Shown piece by piece: positions 7,560 through 19,926 of a stretch of DNA of 64,000 bases. The first letter of the stretch is position 1. Every line of letters starts with the position of its first letter. The stretch covers positions 744,001 to 808,000 of the forward strand of contig NZ_WPCV01000002.1 of assembly GCF_018035235.1 (NCBI RefSeq), written 5' to 3'. Origin of the DNA: Citrobacter sp. On2M (GTDB lineage Bacteria; Pseudomonadota; Gammaproteobacteria; Enterobacterales; Enterobacteriaceae). The position numbers and the translations under genes are program-made. The notes below the pieces were generated by a model, which saw only the letters and a list, made by a program, of their open reading frames with translations, was not told the origin of the DNA and did no database searches.

Positions 7560-9575
7560 ATGTCTGATAACACAGCGCTGAGCGCGTTAACCGAACAGAT
7601 GGCTCGTGAGGGGATCCGTCGTCTGCTGATTATCAGTGGCGAGGAAAACTGGTGTCAGGGGCAGGCGTTATCGCTACGCGACATATTACCCGGCGACTGG
7701 TTGTGGGTAGGGGCGAATGCCCCTGCTGAACCAAACTGTACGCCACAGGCGCTGCAAACGTTACTGGGGCGTGAGTTTCGTCATGCTGTTTTCGACGCCG
7801 GGCAGGGATTTGACGCTGCAGCATTTGCCGCCTTAAGCGGTACGCTGATCGCCGGGAGCTGGCTGGTGTTGCTGACTCCACCGTGGCATACCTGGCACAC
7901 GCATCCTGATGCGGACTCACTGCGCTGGAGCGACTGCGCAGAACCCGTCCCAACACCGCACTTTATTGAACACCTCAAAAGAGTGATTTCCCGTGACGGA
8001 CAGGCTCTGCATTGGCAGCAACATCAGCCCGCTTTGCGTCCGCACTTTCCTGCTCGTGTCGACTGGCACGCGGCAACCGGTGAACCACAGCCTGAACAGG
8101 CGATGATTTTAACGCACTTGTTGGATATGTCTTCCGGCGTGGTGGCCATCACAGCTGCGCGTGGTCGGGGTAAGTCCGCGCTGGCAGGACAGCTGATATC
8201 ACGCATAAACGGGACGGCGATCGTTACCGCGCCCGCGAAAGCAGCAACAGACGTGCTGGCGCAATTTGCCGCAGAGCGTTATCGCTTTATGGCACCAGAT
8301 GCGCTGTTAAGCAGTACAGCACGTGCAGACTGGCTGATCGTGGATGAAGCTGCTGCGATCCCCGCGCCGCTGCTGCAGCAACTGGTGGCGCGTTTTCCCC
8401 GAACGCTGTTAACCACTACGGTACAGGGCTACGAGGGGACCGGCAGGGGCTTTTTGCTCAAATTCTGCGCCCGCTTTCCCAATCTGCGACGCTATGAGTT
8501 GCAGCAGCCCGTGCGCTGGGCGCAGGGATGCCCCCTGGAGAAAATCGTCAGCGATGCACTGGTGTTTGACGATGATAACTTCACGCATGTTCCATCGGGG
8601 GAGTTGCACTACTCGACATTTGAGCAGCAATCATGGCGTTTTCAACCGGCGCTGCCGCTGGCGGTATATCAGCTGCTTTCCGGGGCGCATTATCGTACCT
8701 CACCGCTGGACCTGCGACGCATGATGGACGCGCCGGGGCAGCATTTTCTGCAGGCTTCGGCTGCTGATTCGGTGGCGGGAGCCGTCTGGCTGGTCGATGA
8801 AGGGGGATTATCCGCAGAATTAAGCCAGGCCGTCTGGGCCGGATATCGCCGACCCAGAGGCAATCTGGTTGCGCAGTCGCTGGCGGCGCACGGTAGTGAC
8901 CCCTTAGCGGCGACGCTTGTCGGGCGGCGGGTCAGTCGAATCGCGGTTCATCCTGCGCGCCAAAGAGAAGGTATTGGGCAACAGCTGATTATGCAGGCCC
9001 GGCACTATTGCTCGCAGTGTGACTATCTGTCCGTCAGTTTTGGTTATACGGCTGAACTATGGGGTTTCTGGCAGCGCTGTGGTTTTGTGCTGGTGCGGAT
9101 GGGGAACCATCGCGAAGCCAGCAGCGGTTGTTATACCGCCATGGCGTTGCTGCCCATCAGCGAAGCGGGCAGGCGCCTTGCCGGGCGAGAGCATCAGCGT
9201 TTGCGTCGGGATGCGGAAATCCTGGCGCAGTGGAACGATGAGCACATCCCGCTTACTCCGCTGAAAGAGACTACGCTTAATGAGGATGACTGGGATGAGC
9301 TGGCTGGGTTTGCCTTCGCGCATCGACCACTATTGACATCACTGGGCTGTCTGAGCCGTCTGCTTGAGCACAGCGAGTTACCCCTTCCGGCATTGCGCGG
9401 ACGTATACAGGCTCAACGCAGCGACACCGAATTATGCCAACAGCTGAAGGTCTCAGGCCGTAAAGCGCTGCTGGTCGTTCAGCGCGCTGAAGCGGCACAG
9501 GCCTTAAATCAGCTGGATGCTGAGCGTGCACAGCGGCTACATAATCGCATTATGCAATGGCAATTTTTTCACTAA
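7560..9575 (+). CDS. tmcA: tRNA(Met) cytidine acetyltransferase
   Basis: TmcA makes N4-acetylcytidine at the wobble base of elongator tRNA-Met, using acetyl-CoA and ATP. The 671-residue protein shows an N-terminal DUF1726 region, an RNA-helicase-like module with Walker A AARGRGKSAL (about 199-208) and Walker B VDEAAA (about 261), then a GNAT acetyltransferase domain (VSRIAVHPARQREGIG, about 455-530) and a C-terminal tail. All parts match the E. coli protein (formerly YpfI). It begins 15 bases after ypfJ. Confidence 0.96.
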   Translation: MSDNTALSALTEQMAREGIRRLLIISGEENWCQGQALSLRDILPGDWLWVGANAPAEPNCTPQALQTLLGREFRHAVFDAGQGFDAAAFAALSGTLIAGSWLVLLTPPWHTWHTHPDADSLRWSDCAEPVPTPHFIEHLKRVISRDGQALHWQQHQPALRPHFPARVDWHAATGEPQPEQAMILTHLLDMSSGVVAITAARGRGKSALAGQLISRINGTAIVTAPAKAATDVLAQFAAERYRFMAPDALLSSTARADWLIVDEAAAIPAPLLQQLVARFPRTLLTTTVQGYEGTGRGFLLKFCARFPNLRRYELQQPVRWAQGCPLEKIVSDALVFDDDNFTHVPSGELHYSTFEQQSWRFQPALPLAVYQLLSGAHYRTSPLDLRRMMDAPGQHFLQASAADSVAGAVWLVDEGGLSAELSQAVWAGYRRPRGNLVAQSLAAHGSDPLAATLVGRRVSRIAVHPARQREGIGQQLIMQARHYCSQCDYLSVSFGYTAELWGFWQRCGFVLVRMGNHREASSGCYTAMALLPISEAGRRLAGREHQRLRRDAEILAQWNDEHIPLTPLKETTLNEDDWDELAGFAFAHRPLLTSLGCLSRLLEHSELPLPALRGRIQAQRSDTELCQQLKVSGRKALLVVQRAEAAQALNQLDAERAQRLHNRIMQWQFFH

Positions 9576-9648
9576 CATCTTCAATTTCCTGGCATGGTCA
9601 TTGCGGTTAAGCGGCGTAGAATGATTCTCATCAGTTAAGGAGATCGCC

Positions 9649-10347
9649 ATGAAACATGACCATTTTGTTGTTCAAAGTCCCGATAAACCCGCTCAACAGC
9701 TATTGCTGCTGTTTCATGGCGTCGGCGATAACCCGGTTGCTATGGGCGAAATTGGTTCCTGGTTTGCGCCGCTGTTTCCGGATGCGCTAATTGTCAGTAT
9801 TGGCGGGGCAGAGCCTTATGGTACGACTTCCGGACGTCAGTGGTTTTCGGTACAGGGCGTAACGGAAGATAACCGCCAGGCGCGTATTGACGCGATTATG
9901 CCGGTATTTATCGAAACTGTTCGTTACTGGCAGAAGCAAAGCGGCGTTTCACCGCAGGCTACCGCGCTGATTGGTTTTTCTCAGGGTTCGATTATGTCGC
10001 TTGAGAGCATCAAAGCCGAGCCGGGGCTGGCGTCGCGGGTCATTGCCTTCAATGGTCGCTATGCTACTTTGCCAGAGACGGCAACCACCGCGACGACGGT
10101 GCATTTGATTCACGGCGGTGAAGATCGGGTGATTGAGTTATCTCACGCCGTTGCTGCGCAAGAGGCATTAATTGCTGCGGGTGGAGATGTGACACTGGAT
10201 ATCGTCGAAAACCTGGGGCATGCCATTGATGAACACAGCATGCAGTTTGCACTCGATCATCTGCGTTTTACCGTACCGAAGCATTACTTTGATGAAGCGC
10301 TGAGCGGCGGTAAGCCTCATGATGATGATGTGATTGAGATGATTTAA
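9649..10347 (+). CDS. ypfH: carboxylesterase YpfH
   Basis: This 232-residue alpha/beta hydrolase belongs to the phospholipase/carboxylesterase family. The nucleophile motif GFSQGS is at about residues 108-113, the catalytic Asp lies in HGGEDRVI and the His in ENLGHAIDE. AAGGAGATCGCC precedes the ATG. In E. coli YpfH cleaves short-chain ester substrates in vitro, but its physiological substrate is unknown. It converges on ypfN across a REP-like hairpin. Confidence 0.93.
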   Translation: MKHDHFVVQSPDKPAQQLLLLFHGVGDNPVAMGEIGSWFAPLFPDALIVSIGGAEPYGTTSGRQWFSVQGVTEDNRQARIDAIMPVFIETVRYWQKQSGVSPQATALIGFSQGSIMSLESIKAEPGLASRVIAFNGRYATLPETATTATTVHLIHGGEDRVIELSHAVAAQEALIAAGGDVTLDIVENLGHAIDEHSMQFALDHLRFTVPKHYFDEALSGGKPHDDDVIEMI

Positions 10348-10352
10348 TCCGT

Positions 10353-10386
10353 AGGCCGGATGGCGATATGAAGTCTCCTCCGGCCT
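10353..10386. repeat. REP-like hairpin between ypfH and ypfN
   Basis: GGCCGGA (10354-10360) pairs with TCCGGCC (10379-10385). The wording GTAGGCCGGATGGCG is a familiar enterobacterial REP start. It lies between convergent genes. Confidence 0.75.
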
Positions 10387-10394
10387 GTGTTGGT

Positions 10395-10595
10395 TTATTT
10401 TTTCGGTTGATCCTTGTTCGGCCAATCGTCATCGTCGTCCCATTTATCGTTAAAGTCGCGATGCGGGGGAAGCTCCGGCTTGTTGGCGAGATATTTCTTT
10501 GGATCGACGCGCTTGAGATCTTTAATCACGTTAAGCAGCACGCCTACCAGAAACACTAACACTAAAATCCACCAATATTTAGCTAGCCAGTCCAT
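10395..10595 (-). CDS. ypfN: YpfN family small membrane protein
   Basis: This 66-residue protein has one N-terminal membrane segment (about residues 7-25, [17 protein letters not shown]) and a highly charged tail rich in Asp and Lys (DKWDDDDDW). It matches E. coli YpfN (UPF0370) in length and sequence. It lies 27 bases downstream of dapE on the same strand and probably belongs to the yffB-dapE-ypfN unit. Function is unknown. Confidence 0.93.
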   Translation of the reverse strand: MDWLAKYWWILVLVFLVGVLLNVIKDLKRVDPKKYLANKPELPPHRDFNDKWDDDDDWPNKDQPKK

Positions 10596-10622
10596 GCATT
10601 TTTCCTCTTGCGGGAGTACTCA

Positions 10623-11750
10623 TCAGGCGACGAGTTGCTCCATGATACGTTGATACATACGGGCAAGCAGTTGCAGGTCGGCGGCATTAACACATTCATT
10701 TATTTTATGAATAGTGGCGTTGACCGGCCCAAGTTCGACTACCTGTGCCCCCATGCGGGCAATAAAGCGCCCGTCGGACGTCCCGCCTGTAGTCAGTAAC
10801 TGCGGTTTAATCTCATTATAGTGCTCAATAGCGTTCACTACTGCATCCACCAGTTTACCGCGTTCGGTCAGGAACGGCTGACCGGAAAGCCACCAGTCGA
10901 CGGTATAACGCAGCTGATGTTTTTCCAGCAGCGCGTGAACCCGTGCTTTAATCATTTCATCGGTCAGTTCTGTGCTGAAACGGAAGTTGAACTGAATAAA
11001 CAGTTCGCCGGGGATAACGTTGTTGCTGCCGGTACCTGCCTGAATATTGGCAATCTGCATGCTGGTCGCCGGGAAAAATTCGTTCCCCTGGTCCCACTCA
11101 ATCGCCACCAGTTCGTTGAGCATTGGTGCTGCGCGGTGTACCGGGTTATCGGCCAGATGAGGGTAGGCTACGTGGCCTTGCACGCCGTGAATGGTCAGGT
11201 TGCAGGTCAGTGAACCACGACGTCCATTCTTCACCACGTCGCCAACGATTTCCGTGCTGGACGGTTCGCCGACCAGGCAATAATCCAGTCGTTCGTTACG
11301 TGCCATTAGCGCTTCAACCACCTTCACGGTGCCGTTTTTGGCGCTGGCTTCTTCGTCTGAAGTTATCAAAAATGCCAGACGACCCTGATGGTTTGGATGC
11401 TGGGCGACAAAACGCTCTGCGGCCACGACCATTGCCGCCAGTGAGCCTTTCATATCGGCAGCGCCACGCCCGAATAACATGCCATCGCGAATGGTCGGCT
11501 CGAACGGCGGATTGATCCAGCGATCGACATCGCCGGCAGGCACTACGTCAGTATGACCGGCAAACGCCAGGGTTTCACCTGTACCGCGCCATGCCCAAAA
11601 ATTCTGTGTGTCACCAAAATCCATACGCTCAACGGTAAAACCTACCGCGCGCAGACGTTCAATCATTAACGCCTGGCACCCGGCATCATCCGGGCTCAGA
11701 GAAGGACGGCGAATAAGCTGCTGTGTCAGCTCAATAACCGGGCACGACAT
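10623..11750 (-). CDS. dapE: succinyl-diaminopimelate desuccinylase
   Basis: DapE removes succinate from N-succinyl-L,L-diaminopimelate in lysine and cell-wall synthesis. The 375-residue M20-family metallohydrolase shows zinc ligands in [10 protein letters not shown] (His about 66), RGAADMKG (Asp about 99) and [11 protein letters not shown] (Glu-Glu about 133-134), plus a C-terminal His (NATIHKINE). The ATG follows the yffB stop by three bases, with GAGGTG inside the yffB end as ribosome site. Confidence 0.97.
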   Translation of the reverse strand: MSCPVIELTQQLIRRPSLSPDDAGCQALMIERLRAVGFTVERMDFGDTQNFWAWRGTGETLAFAGHTDVVPAGDVDRWINPPFEPTIRDGMLFGRGAADMKGSLAAMVVAAERFVAQHPNHQGRLAFLITSDEEASAKNGTVKVVEALMARNERLDYCLVGEPSSTEIVGDVVKNGRRGSLTCNLTIHGVQGHVAYPHLADNPVHRAAPMLNELVAIEWDQGNEFFPATSMQIANIQAGTGSNNVIPGELFIQFNFRFSTELTDEMIKARVHALLEKHQLRYTVDWWLSGQPFLTERGKLVDAVVNAIEHYNEIKPQLLTTGGTSDGRFIARMGAQVVELGPVNATIHKINECVNAADLQLLARMYQRIMEQLVA

Positions 11751-11753
11751 AGA

Positions 11754-12110
11754 TTACACCTCATTAAAAAACAGAGTATAACTGGATTCACTGAAACCAA
11801 GCAGCATAGGCTTACCCGGCGCGCAGAGCAATGGGCGTTTGATAATTGCTGGCATTTCAATCATCAACGCGGCGGCGGAAGCCGCATCGGTGATTTGACT
11901 GCGAGTGGATTCATCCAGTTTACGCCAGGTCGTGCCACGCGTATTGAGCAGTGCCTCCCAACCTAACTCGCTGATAAAAGTGTGTAATAGCGCGTTGTCC
12001 AGACCATCGACGCGATAATCATGAAAGCGGTAGTCGACCTCATTTTCTTCCAGCCAGCGTCTGGTTTTTTTAATTGTGTCGCAATTCTTAATACCGTAGA
12101 GGGTGATCAT
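11754..12110 (-). CDS. yffB: ArsC/Spx-family protein YffB
   Basis: This 118-residue thioredoxin-fold protein belongs to the arsenate-reductase-like ArsC/Spx family. Only one N-terminal Cys is visible ([16 protein letters not shown], Cys10), as in E. coli YffB, whose activity is not established. It is the first gene of the unit with dapE, whose start follows three bases after its stop. Confidence 0.92.
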   Translation of the reverse strand: MITLYGIKNCDTIKKTRRWLEENEVDYRFHDYRVDGLDNALLHTFISELGWEALLNTRGTTWRKLDESTRSQITDAASAAALMIEMPAIIKRPLLCAPGKPMLLGFSESSYTLFFNEV

Positions 12111-12497
12111 TTGAATCCTTATTAACTAATTTTGAATATCTATTCTTGTGCTGATGAATGCAGATAATACATATTGTCATTCAGGCGTTATAGAAAAATA
12201 TAACATTGTTGAGCAATGGTTAATAATAATTCCTGAAAGTTCCAATAATCTGTACTGAACCACAATTCAGAATTTATCTGTTTGCATCAGTCTGTTTTTC
12301 CATCAGAATTGGCAAAGTAGTAGATAGTGTATGAATATTTCAAAATATTGCATTAAGTCACATAAAATTTATGGGTATGGCGCATAGTGAATACATAACC
12401 CCAAACACGGGAGGATGTAATCACAACCATCGGTTAAATGATCTTCTTTTGATGATGATGTTTTTGTAGAATGCTCATAATAATAAGAGAGGTTGTT
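12111..12497. other. AT-rich intergenic region yffB-ypfM
   Basis: These 387 bases hold the promoter of yffB-dapE on the reverse strand and that of ypfM on the forward strand. The region is distinctly AT-rich. No RNA gene or repeat could be recognised. A 32-codon open frame at 12371-12469 lacks a ribosome site. Confidence 0.5.
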
Positions 12498-12557
12498 ATG
12501 ATTGAACGTGAACTGGGGAACTGGAAAGACTTTATCGAAGTGATGCTTCGTAAATAA
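12498..12557 (+). CDS. ypfM: small protein YpfM (19 residues)
   Basis: An ATG at 12498, preceded by AGAGAGGTTGTT, opens a 19-codon frame starting MIERELGNWKDF and ending VMLRK. It appears identical to the E. coli small protein YpfM as I remember it. Such conservation in an otherwise AT-rich, variable spacer argues that it is really translated. Function is unknown. It converges on acrD and shares the terminator at 12591-12623. Confidence 0.88.
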   Translation: MIERELGNWKDFIEVMLRK

Positions 12558-12590
12558 TTTTCTGGAAGAAATTCATATCCTGCAAGGGAT

Positions 12591-12623
12591 AAAAAAGGCG
12601 ACTCAACGTAAGTCGCCTTTTTT
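12591..12623. terminator. bidirectional intrinsic terminator between ypfM and acrD
   Basis: GGCGACT (12597-12603) pairs with AGTCGCC (12611-12617), flanked by six A residues on the left and six T residues on the right. It can therefore stop both ypfM (forward) and acrD (reverse). Confidence 0.92.
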
Positions 12624-12631
12624 GTGTCCGA

Positions 12632-15600
12632 TTATTCCGGTCGCGGTTTCAACGGGAAGCGTCTGCGCACCAGTACAAAGAACAGGGGCACGAAGTAAAT
12701 CGCCAGGATCGTGGCTGAAATCATCCCACCCATTACGCCAGTCCCCACCGCATGTTGGCCGCCGGAACCTGCGCCGCTGCTAATGGTCATCGGCAAGACT
12801 CCGAAGATAAACGCCAGCGACGTCATCAGAATTGGACGCAAGCGCTGGCGGCAGGCATGCAGCGTGGCGTCGAGCAGATCGTGTCCTTTCTCGTTCATCT
12901 CATTGGCGAATTCAACAATCAATATCGCATTCTTTGCCGAAAGCCCGATAACGGTGAGTAACCCGACCTGAAAGTACACATCGTTTTCCAGGCCGCGCAT
13001 CCAGGTGGCGAGTAGCGCGCCAATTACCCCCAGAGGCACAACCAGCATGACTGAGAAGGGAACCGACCAGCTTTCGTACAGGGCAGCCAGACACAGGAAT
13101 ACCACCAACAGAGAAATAGCGTACAGGGCTGGAGCCTGAGAGCCCGACAGTCGTTCCTGATAGGACATTGCCGTCCATTCGAGGCCGAATCCGGTTGGTA
13201 ACTGATGGACCAGCGATTCCATGATGTCCATCGCTGTACCGGTGCTGACGCCGGGCGCGGCTTCACCGACGATCTCGACGGCGGAGTAGCCGTTATAGCG
13301 TTCCAGACGCGGTGAACCGGTTTCCCAACGTGACGTGGCAAAGGCCGAGAAAGGCACCATGCCGCCGCTATTGTTGCGTACGTACCATAGGTTGATGTCG
13401 TCCGGGAGCATGCGATATTTTGCCGCCGCCTGCACGTAGACCTTCTTCACGCGGCCCCGGTCCATGAAGTCATTAACGTAACTGGAGCCCCAGGCTGTTT
13501 GCATTGTGTCGTTGATATCGTCAATGGAAACGCCCAACGCCTGGGCTTTGCGCTGATCGATATCAATTTGCAGCTGCGGGCTGTCGTCCAGACCGTTGTG
13601 ACGAACGCGGGTCAGGGACGCGTCTTTCCCGGCCAGCTCAATCAACTTGTCGCGTGCGGCCATTAACGCGTCATGACCGGCACCAGCGTGATCCTGCAGC
13701 TCCATATCGAAACCGGCAGAGCTTCCGAGGCCGCTAATCGCCGGAGGACTGCTGGCGAAGACGCGGGCCTCTTTAATCTTATTAAAGGCTTTGGTCGCAC
13801 GTTCGATAATGGCGAAAGAGGTTCCGGTGATGGCGTCGCGCTCATCCCAGTCTTTTAAACGGACAAACATACGCGCTACGTTTTGACCGTTCCCGCCCGG
13901 GCCGGAACCAACCGTGGAAAAGACCGACATAATGTTGTCTTTCTCATGGGTGAAGTAATACTTCTCTACTTCCTCAACCACTTTCAACGTTTGCTGCTGT
14001 GTGGAGCCGCTGGGCAACTGTATCGAGGTAGTAAACATGCCGCGATCTTCCAGCGGCAGGAAGGAGGTGGGCAGACGCAGGAACAGGAAGACCATGCCGC
14101 CGAGCAGCAGGCCGTAGATCAGGATCCAGCGCAGGCTACGGTGCAAAATTTTGGCGACACCTTTTTCGTAGCGCTCGGCGTTGCGATTAAACATCCGGTT
14201 AAACCAGCCAAAGAAACCCGTTTGTCCGTGATGTTCGCCCTTATGCAGTGGTTTGAGCAAGGTGGCACACAGGGCGGGGGTGAGGATCATCGCCACCAGA
14301 ACGGACAGCACCATCGCGGAGACGATGGTAATCGAGAACTGGCGGTAAATAGCCCCGGTAGTACCACCAAAGAAGGCCATCGGGATGAACACCGCCGACA
14401 GTACCATAGCGATGCCGACCAGCGCGCCCTGAATTTGCCCCATCGATTTCCGCGTTGCCTGACGCGGCGTGAGTCCTTCCTCACTCATAATACGCTCGAC
14501 GTTTTCCACCACCACAATGGCGTCATCGACCAGCAGGCCGATCGCCAGCACCATTGCAAACATCGTCAAGGTGTTAACGCTGTAGCCAAAGGCGTAAAGC
14601 ACGGAGAAAGTGCCCATTAACACTACCGGAACGGCGATGGTCGGTATAAGCGTGGCACGGAAGTTTTGCAGGAACAGGTACATCACGAGAAATACCAGCG
14701 CAATCGCTTCCAGCAGCGTTTTCACCACGTCGATAATTGAGGCTTTAACAAAAGAGGTGGTTTCATACGCCACCTTGTATTCCAGCCCGTGCGGAAAATA
14801 CTGTGACAGTTCGTCAAGGCGGTTAAGCACCAGCTCTGCCGTTGCCATTTCATTGGCCCCGGAGGCCAGTTTCACCCCCAGACCAGAAGCTGGGTTGCCG
14901 TTAAAGCGGCTGAGGTAGTCATACTTTTCTGCACCCATTTCAACTGTTGCTACGTCACCCAGTTTAACTTCAGACCCATCCTGGTTGACACGAAGTGTAA
15001 TCGCACGGAATTCATCTGGCGTTTGCAGCAGGGACTGGGCGTTGATCGTCGCATTTAGCGCCTGCTTGTCCACCGAAGGCGTGCCGCCAAGTTGTCCGAC
15101 GGCAATCTGCGCATTTTGTGACTCGATAGCGTTGGTCACATCTTTGGCAGTCATCTGGAAGCTGTTTAGCTTGGCTGGGTCGAGCCAGATCCGCATGGAA
15201 TATTGTGAGCCGTAGGCGTCTATATCGCCCACGCCGTTGATGCGGCTGAGCGGGTCCTGAATATTACTGGCGACGTAGTCGGCGATATCCTGCTTATCCA
15301 TTGAGCCATCGGTGGAGACGAAGGCGATGGTCAGAATATTGGTGTCCCCGGTTTTTCGTACCGTGACCCCCTGATCCTGTACCGCCTGCGGCAGCTTACG
15401 CATTGCCGATTGCAACTGGTTTTGCACCTGCTGGACGGCTTCATCAGGATCGGTTCCGGCGACGAAGCTCAGCGTAACTGACGCCTGGCCTGTCCCGCTG
15501 CTTTGTGACGACATGTACATCAGATTGTCGAGGCCGGTCATGTTCTGCTCGATAACCTGGGTTACGGTATTTTCCAGCGTTTGCGCAGAGGCACCTGGAT

Positions 15601-15745
15601 AGTTCGCGGTAATCCGCACGTTGGGGGGCGCCAGATCGGGATATTGCTCAACGGGCAGCGAAAAAATAGCCAGGGCTCCTGTCAGGCACAACAGGATAGC
15701 TAACACCCAGGCAAAAATGGGGCGATCGATGAAAAAATTCGCCAT
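12632..15745 (-). CDS. acrD: aminoglycoside/acriflavine RND efflux pump AcrD
   Basis: AcrD is the inner-membrane RND pump that works with AcrA and TolC to export aminoglycosides, bile acids, novobiocin and other amphiphiles. The 1037-residue protein has the RND layout: a first membrane helix (about 10-28), a large periplasmic loop, a helix cluster (about 340-560), a second periplasmic loop and a second cluster (about 870-1030). The conserved charged pair is seen in [19 protein letters not shown] (Asp-Asp about 407-408). It is full length against E. coli (1037). It is monocistronic, downstream of narQ, with a BaeR-like box upstream. Confidence 0.97.
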   Translation of the reverse strand: MANFFIDRPIFAWVLAILLCLTGALAIFSLPVEQYPDLAPPNVRITANYPGASAQTLENTVTQVIEQNMTGLDNLMYMSSQSSGTGQASVTLSFVAGTDPDEAVQQVQNQLQSAMRKLPQAVQDQGVTVRKTGDTNILTIAFVSTDGSMDKQDIADYVASNIQDPLSRINGVGDIDAYGSQYSMRIWLDPAKLNSFQMTAKDVTNAIESQNAQIAVGQLGGTPSVDKQALNATINAQSLLQTPDEFRAITLRVNQDGSEVKLGDVATVEMGAEKYDYLSRFNGNPASGLGVKLASGANEMATAELVLNRLDELSQYFPHGLEYKVAYETTSFVKASIIDVVKTLLEAIALVFLVMYLFLQNFRATLIPTIAVPVVLMGTFSVLYAFGYSVNTLTMFAMVLAIGLLVDDAIVVVENVERIMSEEGLTPRQATRKSMGQIQGALVGIAMVLSAVFIPMAFFGGTTGAIYRQFSITIVSAMVLSVLVAMILTPALCATLLKPLHKGEHHGQTGFFGWFNRMFNRNAERYEKGVAKILHRSLRWILIYGLLLGGMVFLFLRLPTSFLPLEDRGMFTTSIQLPSGSTQQQTLKVVEEVEKYYFTHEKDNIMSVFSTVGSGPGGNGQNVARMFVRLKDWDERDAITGTSFAIIERATKAFNKIKEARVFASSPPAISGLGSSAGFDMELQDHAGAGHDALMAARDKLIELAGKDASLTRVRHNGLDDSPQLQIDIDQRKAQALGVSIDDINDTMQTAWGSSYVNDFMDRGRVKKVYVQAAAKYRMLPDDINLWYVRNNSGGMVPFSAFATSRWETGSPRLERYNGYSAVEIVGEAAPGVSTGTAMDIMESLVHQLPTGFGLEWTAMSYQERLSGSQAPALYAISLLVVFLCLAALYESWSVPFSVMLVVPLGVIGALLATWMRGLENDVYFQVGLLTVIGLSAKNAILIVEFANEMNEKGHDLLDATLHACRQRLRPILMTSLAFIFGVLPMTISSGAGSGGQHAVGTGVMGGMISATILAIYFVPLFFVLVRRRFPLKPRPE

Positions 15746-15815
15746 TAAAAGGGGACCTCGTGTTTCTGCGTATCGTTATAGGTATGACTTGCTTCACTTT
15801 AGCGGCAAGGTACGG

Positions 15816-15833
15816 GTCAAACGTGGAGAAAAA
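15816..15833 (-). promoter_or_regulatory. putative BaeR box upstream of acrD
   Basis: Read on the reverse strand the site is TTTTTCTCCACGTTTGAC. It matches the published BaeR consensus as I recall it (TTTTTCTCCATDATTGGC) at 15 of 18 positions, with a perfect first ten. acrD is a known BaeSR target in E. coli and Salmonella. The site is 71-88 bases upstream of the acrD start. Confidence 0.65.
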
Positions 15834-15838
15834 AAGAA

Positions 15839-15854
15839 GATAATGTAAATTATC
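15839..15854. repeat. inverted repeat upstream of acrD
   Basis: GATAAT (15839-15844) and ATTATC (15849-15854) form a perfect inverted repeat with four bases between, just beyond the BaeR-like box. It may be an operator for a dimeric regulator; none is assigned. Confidence 0.4.
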
Positions 15855-15917
15855 ATGCCCGTTTACGGCGTACCTTTCGTGCCAACGCCGTCAGGCCCGA
15901 CGACGCTGTTCGTTTTT

Positions 15918-17615
15918 TTACGTTAGTCCACCGTCGGATTCTGCCGAACGAAAACTGATGCTCACCAGCGTTCCCCCGCCAGAGGGTTGTGAGAAGGTCA
16001 ACGTGCCGCTCAGCCTTTCTGCCCGCTCACGCATAATATTTAACCCGTAGTGTCCTGAAGGCTCGTGCGGTTCACCTATGCCGATGCCGTTATCGCGTAT
16101 ATAAACCGTGTGGTTGCCATCCGGCGCGGTGACACAACTGACGGCAATTTCGGTGGCGCTGGCATGCTTAATCGCGTTCAGCACCGCTTCACGGATGATC
16201 TGCAGCAGATGCACCTGCATTTGCGCGTCCAGCGCCAACGTAGGTAGTCGGCAATCGAGCGTCAGTTTAGCCGAGGTCTGATTTTGCAGCGTCTCCAGCA
16301 TTTCATGTAATGCTGAGGGCAGATCGGCCTGCTGTAAGGTCAGGCGGAAGGTGGTGAGCAGTTCGCGTAACTGACGATAGGCATCGTTCAGCGCCTGAGA
16401 AAAATCGGCCATAATACTTTGCGCCGGGGCGTTATCTTCCGGGATCGAGCGCTTCAGCAACGTGAGCTGAATGCGTAAATAAGAGAGCACCTGCGCCAGC
16501 GAGTCGTGCAGCTCGCGCGCAATCGTCGCCCGCTCCTCCATTAACAACAGCTGCTGAAAATGTTTTTGCGCCTGATTGAAGTACAACCCGCGTCCCAGCA
16601 TTGAGGAAACGCTGTTGAGCAGCGGGATGGAAGCATTCACGTTTGGGCTTTGCCAGTGCAGTTCACCATAAACGGTCTCCTGCATCGTGACCGGCAGGAT
16701 CTGCATCGGGAGATCGGGGCTTTTCGTCCCTTCGCTGATACGCCAGTTATCGCCGACGGTCAGTTCCAGGAAATACGCGGCGTCATGCTCACGGACAATC
16801 TGTAAAATGTGGCGGAAGCAGTACACGTCAATCTGGCTGGTATTCAGCGCCTGAGAACACTGATACAGCACTTCCAGGCGACGATTAGCTTCGTGGAGAT
16901 CGTGCGTTTTCTCCGCAACGGAGGCTTCCAGTGAGCGGTAAAGCTTATGTAACTCACTCGACATCTGGCTAAAGGTCTTGCCCAGCAACCCCAGTTCGTT
17001 GGGCAAACCGGTATCCAGCGACGGGATATCAAACTGACCGTGTTCAATGTGCTGGCTGGCCATCACCAGCTTATTGAGTGGGCGTACCACCTGCTGGCGA
17101 ATGCGCCGCAAGGTAAAGAAGACGAGAGTGAATATGCCGATTCCGCCTGCCAGTGAAATACCGAAAACTAACATCACTTTGCGTTCGGCATAATGCTGCA
17201 GCGCCAGCACGAAGAGATCGATTTGATCGACATAGCTATTGATATTGGCCTGGTACCATTTTAAATCGCCATCGATCAGACGGGCGTTCATTTCCAGCCA
17301 GTTGGCGTGCAGATGCCCATAGCGGCTTTTTACCGCTTGCGGAACATACCATGCGTTCAGATTTTGTAATGCGGGTGAGTTTAACGCCTGCTGGAAAAGC
17401 TGGCGGTGAGCGTTGAGCTGCGGGCTTTGGCTTTGCAGATCGTAACCCAGACGGTAACTTTGCATGCGCAATGAGCCCGCAACGTTGATGGCTTCAGCAT
17501 CCCGTAAGCTGCTGGTCAGCGTGAGCAGCGCAATACCCGTTGAGAGAATTGACAGCAACACGATGTAGAAAAAAGCTTTAGCCAGACTGGCCGAGACCGG
17601 ACGCTTTACCGTCAC
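15918..17615 (-). CDS. narQ: nitrate/nitrite sensor histidine kinase NarQ
   Basis: NarQ senses periplasmic nitrate and nitrite and phosphorylates NarL and NarP. The sequence shows a first membrane helix (about 14-34), the P-box (GSLRMQSYRL, about residues 47-56), a periplasmic helical sensor, a second helix (about 147-168), a HAMP domain, a GAF-like middle part, the HisKA_3 motif ARELHDSLAQ (His about 370) and an HATPase with DNGIGIG. The start is a GTG at 17615, giving MTVKRPVSAS and 565 residues (K-12: 566), with GGGGA upstream; the ATG six codons earlier is less likely. It is divergent from aegA. Confidence 0.95.
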   Translation of the reverse strand: MTVKRPVSASLAKAFFYIVLLSILSTGIALLTLTSSLRDAEAINVAGSLRMQSYRLGYDLQSQSPQLNAHRQLFQQALNSPALQNLNAWYVPQAVKSRYGHLHANWLEMNARLIDGDLKWYQANINSYVDQIDLFVLALQHYAERKVMLVFGISLAGGIGIFTLVFFTLRRIRQQVVRPLNKLVMASQHIEHGQFDIPSLDTGLPNELGLLGKTFSQMSSELHKLYRSLEASVAEKTHDLHEANRRLEVLYQCSQALNTSQIDVYCFRHILQIVREHDAAYFLELTVGDNWRISEGTKSPDLPMQILPVTMQETVYGELHWQSPNVNASIPLLNSVSSMLGRGLYFNQAQKHFQQLLLMEERATIARELHDSLAQVLSYLRIQLTLLKRSIPEDNAPAQSIMADFSQALNDAYRQLRELLTTFRLTLQQADLPSALHEMLETLQNQTSAKLTLDCRLPTLALDAQMQVHLLQIIREAVLNAIKHASATEIAVSCVTAPDGNHTVYIRDNGIGIGEPHEPSGHYGLNIMRERAERLSGTLTFSQPSGGGTLVSISFRSAESDGGLT

Positions 17616-19859
<2,244 letters not shown>

Positions 19860-19926
19860 CCTGAGCTCAAGACAAACCCGGTTTCACGGCGTAGTATTAT
19901 TTCTCACTTTTCGTCGTGGAGCCGGT

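Noticed and set aside
12371-12469. 32-codon open frame in the yffB-ypfM spacer
   Set aside because: It has no ribosome-binding site (CATAAAATTT precedes the ATG), an atypical composition and no recognised relative.
13883-14620. 245-codon open frame on the + strand inside acrD
   Set aside because: It lies antisense to the well-conserved acrD, its translation is rich in His, Gln and Arg as expected of a shadow frame, and it has no ribosome site.
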